A stretch of 6,786 bases of DNA, taken from Bacteroidales bacterium (GTDB taxonomy: Bacteria; Bacteroidota; Bacteroidia; Bacteroidales; F082). Position numbers and translations under genes: made by a program. The DNA lies in assembly GCA_017508895.1 (NCBI GenBank), contig JAFWRA010000014.1:1-6786 (forward strand), written 5' to 3'. The notes beneath the pieces are model-generated. The model was not told the origin of the DNA. It made no database searches and saw nothing but the letters and a program-made list of their open reading frames with translations. Shown here piece by piece: positions 4,977 through 6,786 of the stretch (positions within the stretch are counted from its first letter, which is position 1; each line of letters starts with the position of its first letter).

Positions 4977-6785
4977 ATGAAAATCAAATTCTTACTATTA
5001 TCAATGCTCTTAGCAAACATCGCAATGGCTCAATATGCTCCTGCCGGCGACAAAATCAAAACGAAATGGGCAGCCAAAGTGGCTCCTGAAAATGCTCTCA
5101 CTGAATATCCGCGCCCGATGATGGTACGTCCCGAGTGGAAAAACCTCAATGGGTTATGGCAATATGCCATTACTGCAAAAGGGGATAAGGCTCCATCGAA
5201 ATATGAAGGAGACATCCTCGTTCCGTTCTGCATCGAATCGGCCTTGTCGGGCGTGCAGAAAGAGGTGGGGCCTGACAATGCTTTGTGGTATCAAAAGACG
5301 TTCGCGGTGCCTGGTAATTGGAAAAATGGCCGAATTCTTCTGCATTTTGGCGCTGTAGATTGGATGAGCGATGTCTGGGTGAACGAAATAAAAGTGGGCT
5401 CACATACTGGTGGTTACACTCCTTTCACTTTTGACATTACCCAAGCTTTGAAAGGAAAGCAAAACTCAATTGTGATGCGTGTTTGGGATCCGACCAATAG
5501 TAGTTATATTCCCCATGGCAAGCAGGTGATTAATCCTCGAGGCATCTTTTACACTTCTGTGACAGGCATTTGGCAGACGGTGTGGCTTGAGTATGTGCCT
5601 GAGGACTATATCCAAAACCTTGTCACAACGCCAAATTTCGATAAGGCTACGGTAAGTGTGGATGTGGAGTTTTCCAACCCGACAAAAGACGATTTATATC
5701 AAGTTGAGGTGTCTTATGATGGGAAGCCTGTCGCGACGGGAAAATCCATCAATGGGCAAGCTGTGGAGGTGAAAATGCCTGAGGACTTTCTGCGATGGAC
5801 CCCCGACCATCCTTTCCTGTACGACATGAAAGTCAAGGTGTTGCGCAAAGGCAAAGTGATTGACGAGGTGGGCAGCTATTTTGCCATGCGTAGCTTTGGA
5901 ACCCAGCGTGACGACAATGGCATCATGCGTCTCACCTTGAACGGACTACCCATTTTCCATTTCGGCCCGCTTGATCAAGGTTGGTGGCCCGACGGTCTTT
6001 ATACTGCACCTACTGACGAGGCTTTGGCCTACGATATCCAGAAAACTAAAGATTTGGGCTTCAATATGATTCGTAAGCATGTAAAAGTAGAGCCCGCACG
6101 TTGGTATTACCATTGCGACCGTATCGGAATGATAGTATGGCAGGACATGCCTAGCGGTGGTCGTGGGCCAGAGTGGCAGACCACGCAGTACTATCAAGGT
6201 CCTGAGAGTATGCGCACGCTGGAATCAGAGGAATGCTATAAGAAGGAGTGGGCAGAGATTATCAACAGCTTGAAGTCGCAACCGTGCATTGGCGTTTGGG
6301 TACCGTTCAATGAGTCATGGGGGCAATTCAAGACTCTTGAGATTGTGGAGATGACCAAGAAACTCGACCCGACGCGCTTGGTCAATCCTGCTTCGGGCGG
6401 CAATTTCTATCAATGTGGCGATATCCTTGACCTGCATCACTATCCCGAGCCAAAGATGGTGCTTTATGATCCCATGCGTGTCACGGTATTGGGCGAATAT
6501 GGCGGCATTGGGCGCAAGGTTGAAGGTCACACTTGGGTGAAAGACCAAGGCTGGGGCTACGTGGAGTTTGATACCGAGGAAAAGGTGACGGATACTTATG
6601 TGGAATATGCCGAGCAGTTATACAAGATGGCCTTCCAAGGCTTCTCTGCTGCCGTTTATACACAGACTACTGATTGTGAGACCGAGCTCAATGGCTTGAT
6701 GACCTACGATAGGGCGGTGGTGAAGCTGGATGAGAAGCGGCTGCTAAAAATCAATCGAAAGATCAGTCATGCTTTCGCGGAATAA
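4977..6785 (+). CDS. Secreted glycoside hydrolase family 2 (beta-galactosidase/beta-glucuronidase-like)
   Basis: A complete 602-residue enzyme that hydrolyses a beta-linked glycan, probably in the periplasm. Residues 1-18 form a signal peptide ending AMA before Gln19 (signal peptidase I type). Residues about 45-205 are the GH2 sugar-binding jelly roll (RPEWKNLNGLWQYAI; GDILVPFCIESALSGV; ALWYQKTFAVP; GAVDWMSDVWVN). Residues about 210-308 are the Ig-like middle domain. Residues about 310-600 are the TIM barrel: FNMIRKHVK (362-370), CDRIGMIVWQDMP (380-392), acid/base Glu446 in VPFNESWG, and nucleophile Glu507 in VLGEYGG. The segment GPLDQGWWPDGLYTAPTDEAL (330-350) marks a subgroup often labelled only as beta-galactosidase-like in Bacteroidota; the true substrate cannot be read from sequence. 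The start fits the signal peptide, with an A/T-rich leader and no Shine-Dalgarno sequence. It may form its own transcript, since 153 bp separate it from the previous gene. Confidence 0.92.
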   Translation: MKIKFLLLSMLLANIAMAQYAPAGDKIKTKWAAKVAPENALTEYPRPMMVRPEWKNLNGLWQYAITAKGDKAPSKYEGDILVPFCIESALSGVQKEVGPDNALWYQKTFAVPGNWKNGRILLHFGAVDWMSDVWVNEIKVGSHTGGYTPFTFDITQALKGKQNSIVMRVWDPTNSSYIPHGKQVINPRGIFYTSVTGIWQTVWLEYVPEDYIQNLVTTPNFDKATVSVDVEFSNPTKDDLYQVEVSYDGKPVATGKSINGQAVEVKMPEDFLRWTPDHPFLYDMKVKVLRKGKVIDEVGSYFAMRSFGTQRDDNGIMRLTLNGLPIFHFGPLDQGWWPDGLYTAPTDEALAYDIQKTKDLGFNMIRKHVKVEPARWYYHCDRIGMIVWQDMPSGGRGPEWQTTQYYQGPESMRTLESEECYKKEWAEIINSLKSQPCIGVWVPFNESWGQFKTLEIVEMTKKLDPTRLVNPASGGNFYQCGDILDLHHYPEPKMVLYDPMRVTVLGEYGGIGRKVEGHTWVKDQGWGYVEFDTEEKVTDTYVEYAEQLYKMAFQGFSAAVYTQTTDCETELNGLMTYDRAVVKLDEKRLLKINRKISHAFAE

Positions 6786-6786
6786 A

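Overview
The window reads as chromosomal DNA of a Bacteroidota bacterium, most likely order Bacteroidales and close to Prevotella (inference). The signs are: genes without Shine-Dalgarno sequences but with A/T-rich leaders; near-matches to the Bacteroides promoter elements TTTG (-33) and TAnnTTTG (-7); lipoproteins with acidic residues just after the lipidated cysteine; an AraC-type regulator anchored in the membrane behind a beta-propeller-like sensor; and a periplasmic family 2 glycoside hydrolase. I see no tRNA, rRNA, CRISPR array, insertion sequence or integrase.

Minus-strand block (1-2577). Transcription runs leftward. First comes a 569-residue one-component regulator (signal peptide, Kelch-like periplasmic domain, one membrane helix, cytoplasmic AraC HTH domain). 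After 145 bp comes a 139-residue lipocalin-like lipoprotein. After another 35 bp comes a second lipoprotein that runs off the left edge. The two lipoproteins share almost the same signal-peptide DNA but have unrelated mature parts. The gap between regulator and lipoproteins holds a 10-bp direct repeat spaced 21 bp apart plus an inverted copy of its core, a plausible AraC-type operator.

Plus-strand block (2669-4823). This is the most unusual part. A 581-residue protein joins a Hanks-type Ser/Thr kinase domain to a classic Cdc48/proteasomal-ATPase-like AAA+ module. Four bases later comes a 134-residue protein resembling the YbjN / type III secretion chaperone-like fold. The two look like a cotranscribed module in which a kinase is physically coupled to a remodelling ATPase and paired with a small chaperone-like partner; its biological role is unknown. 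It diverges from the Kelch-AraC gene across a 76-bp spacer that seems to carry back-to-back promoters.

Right end (4977-6785). A complete secreted GH2 enzyme with both catalytic glutamates follows a 153-bp spacer. No SusC/SusD-like genes are in view, so whether it belongs to a polysaccharide utilisation locus cannot be judged. All intergenic gaps are shorter than 160 bp.
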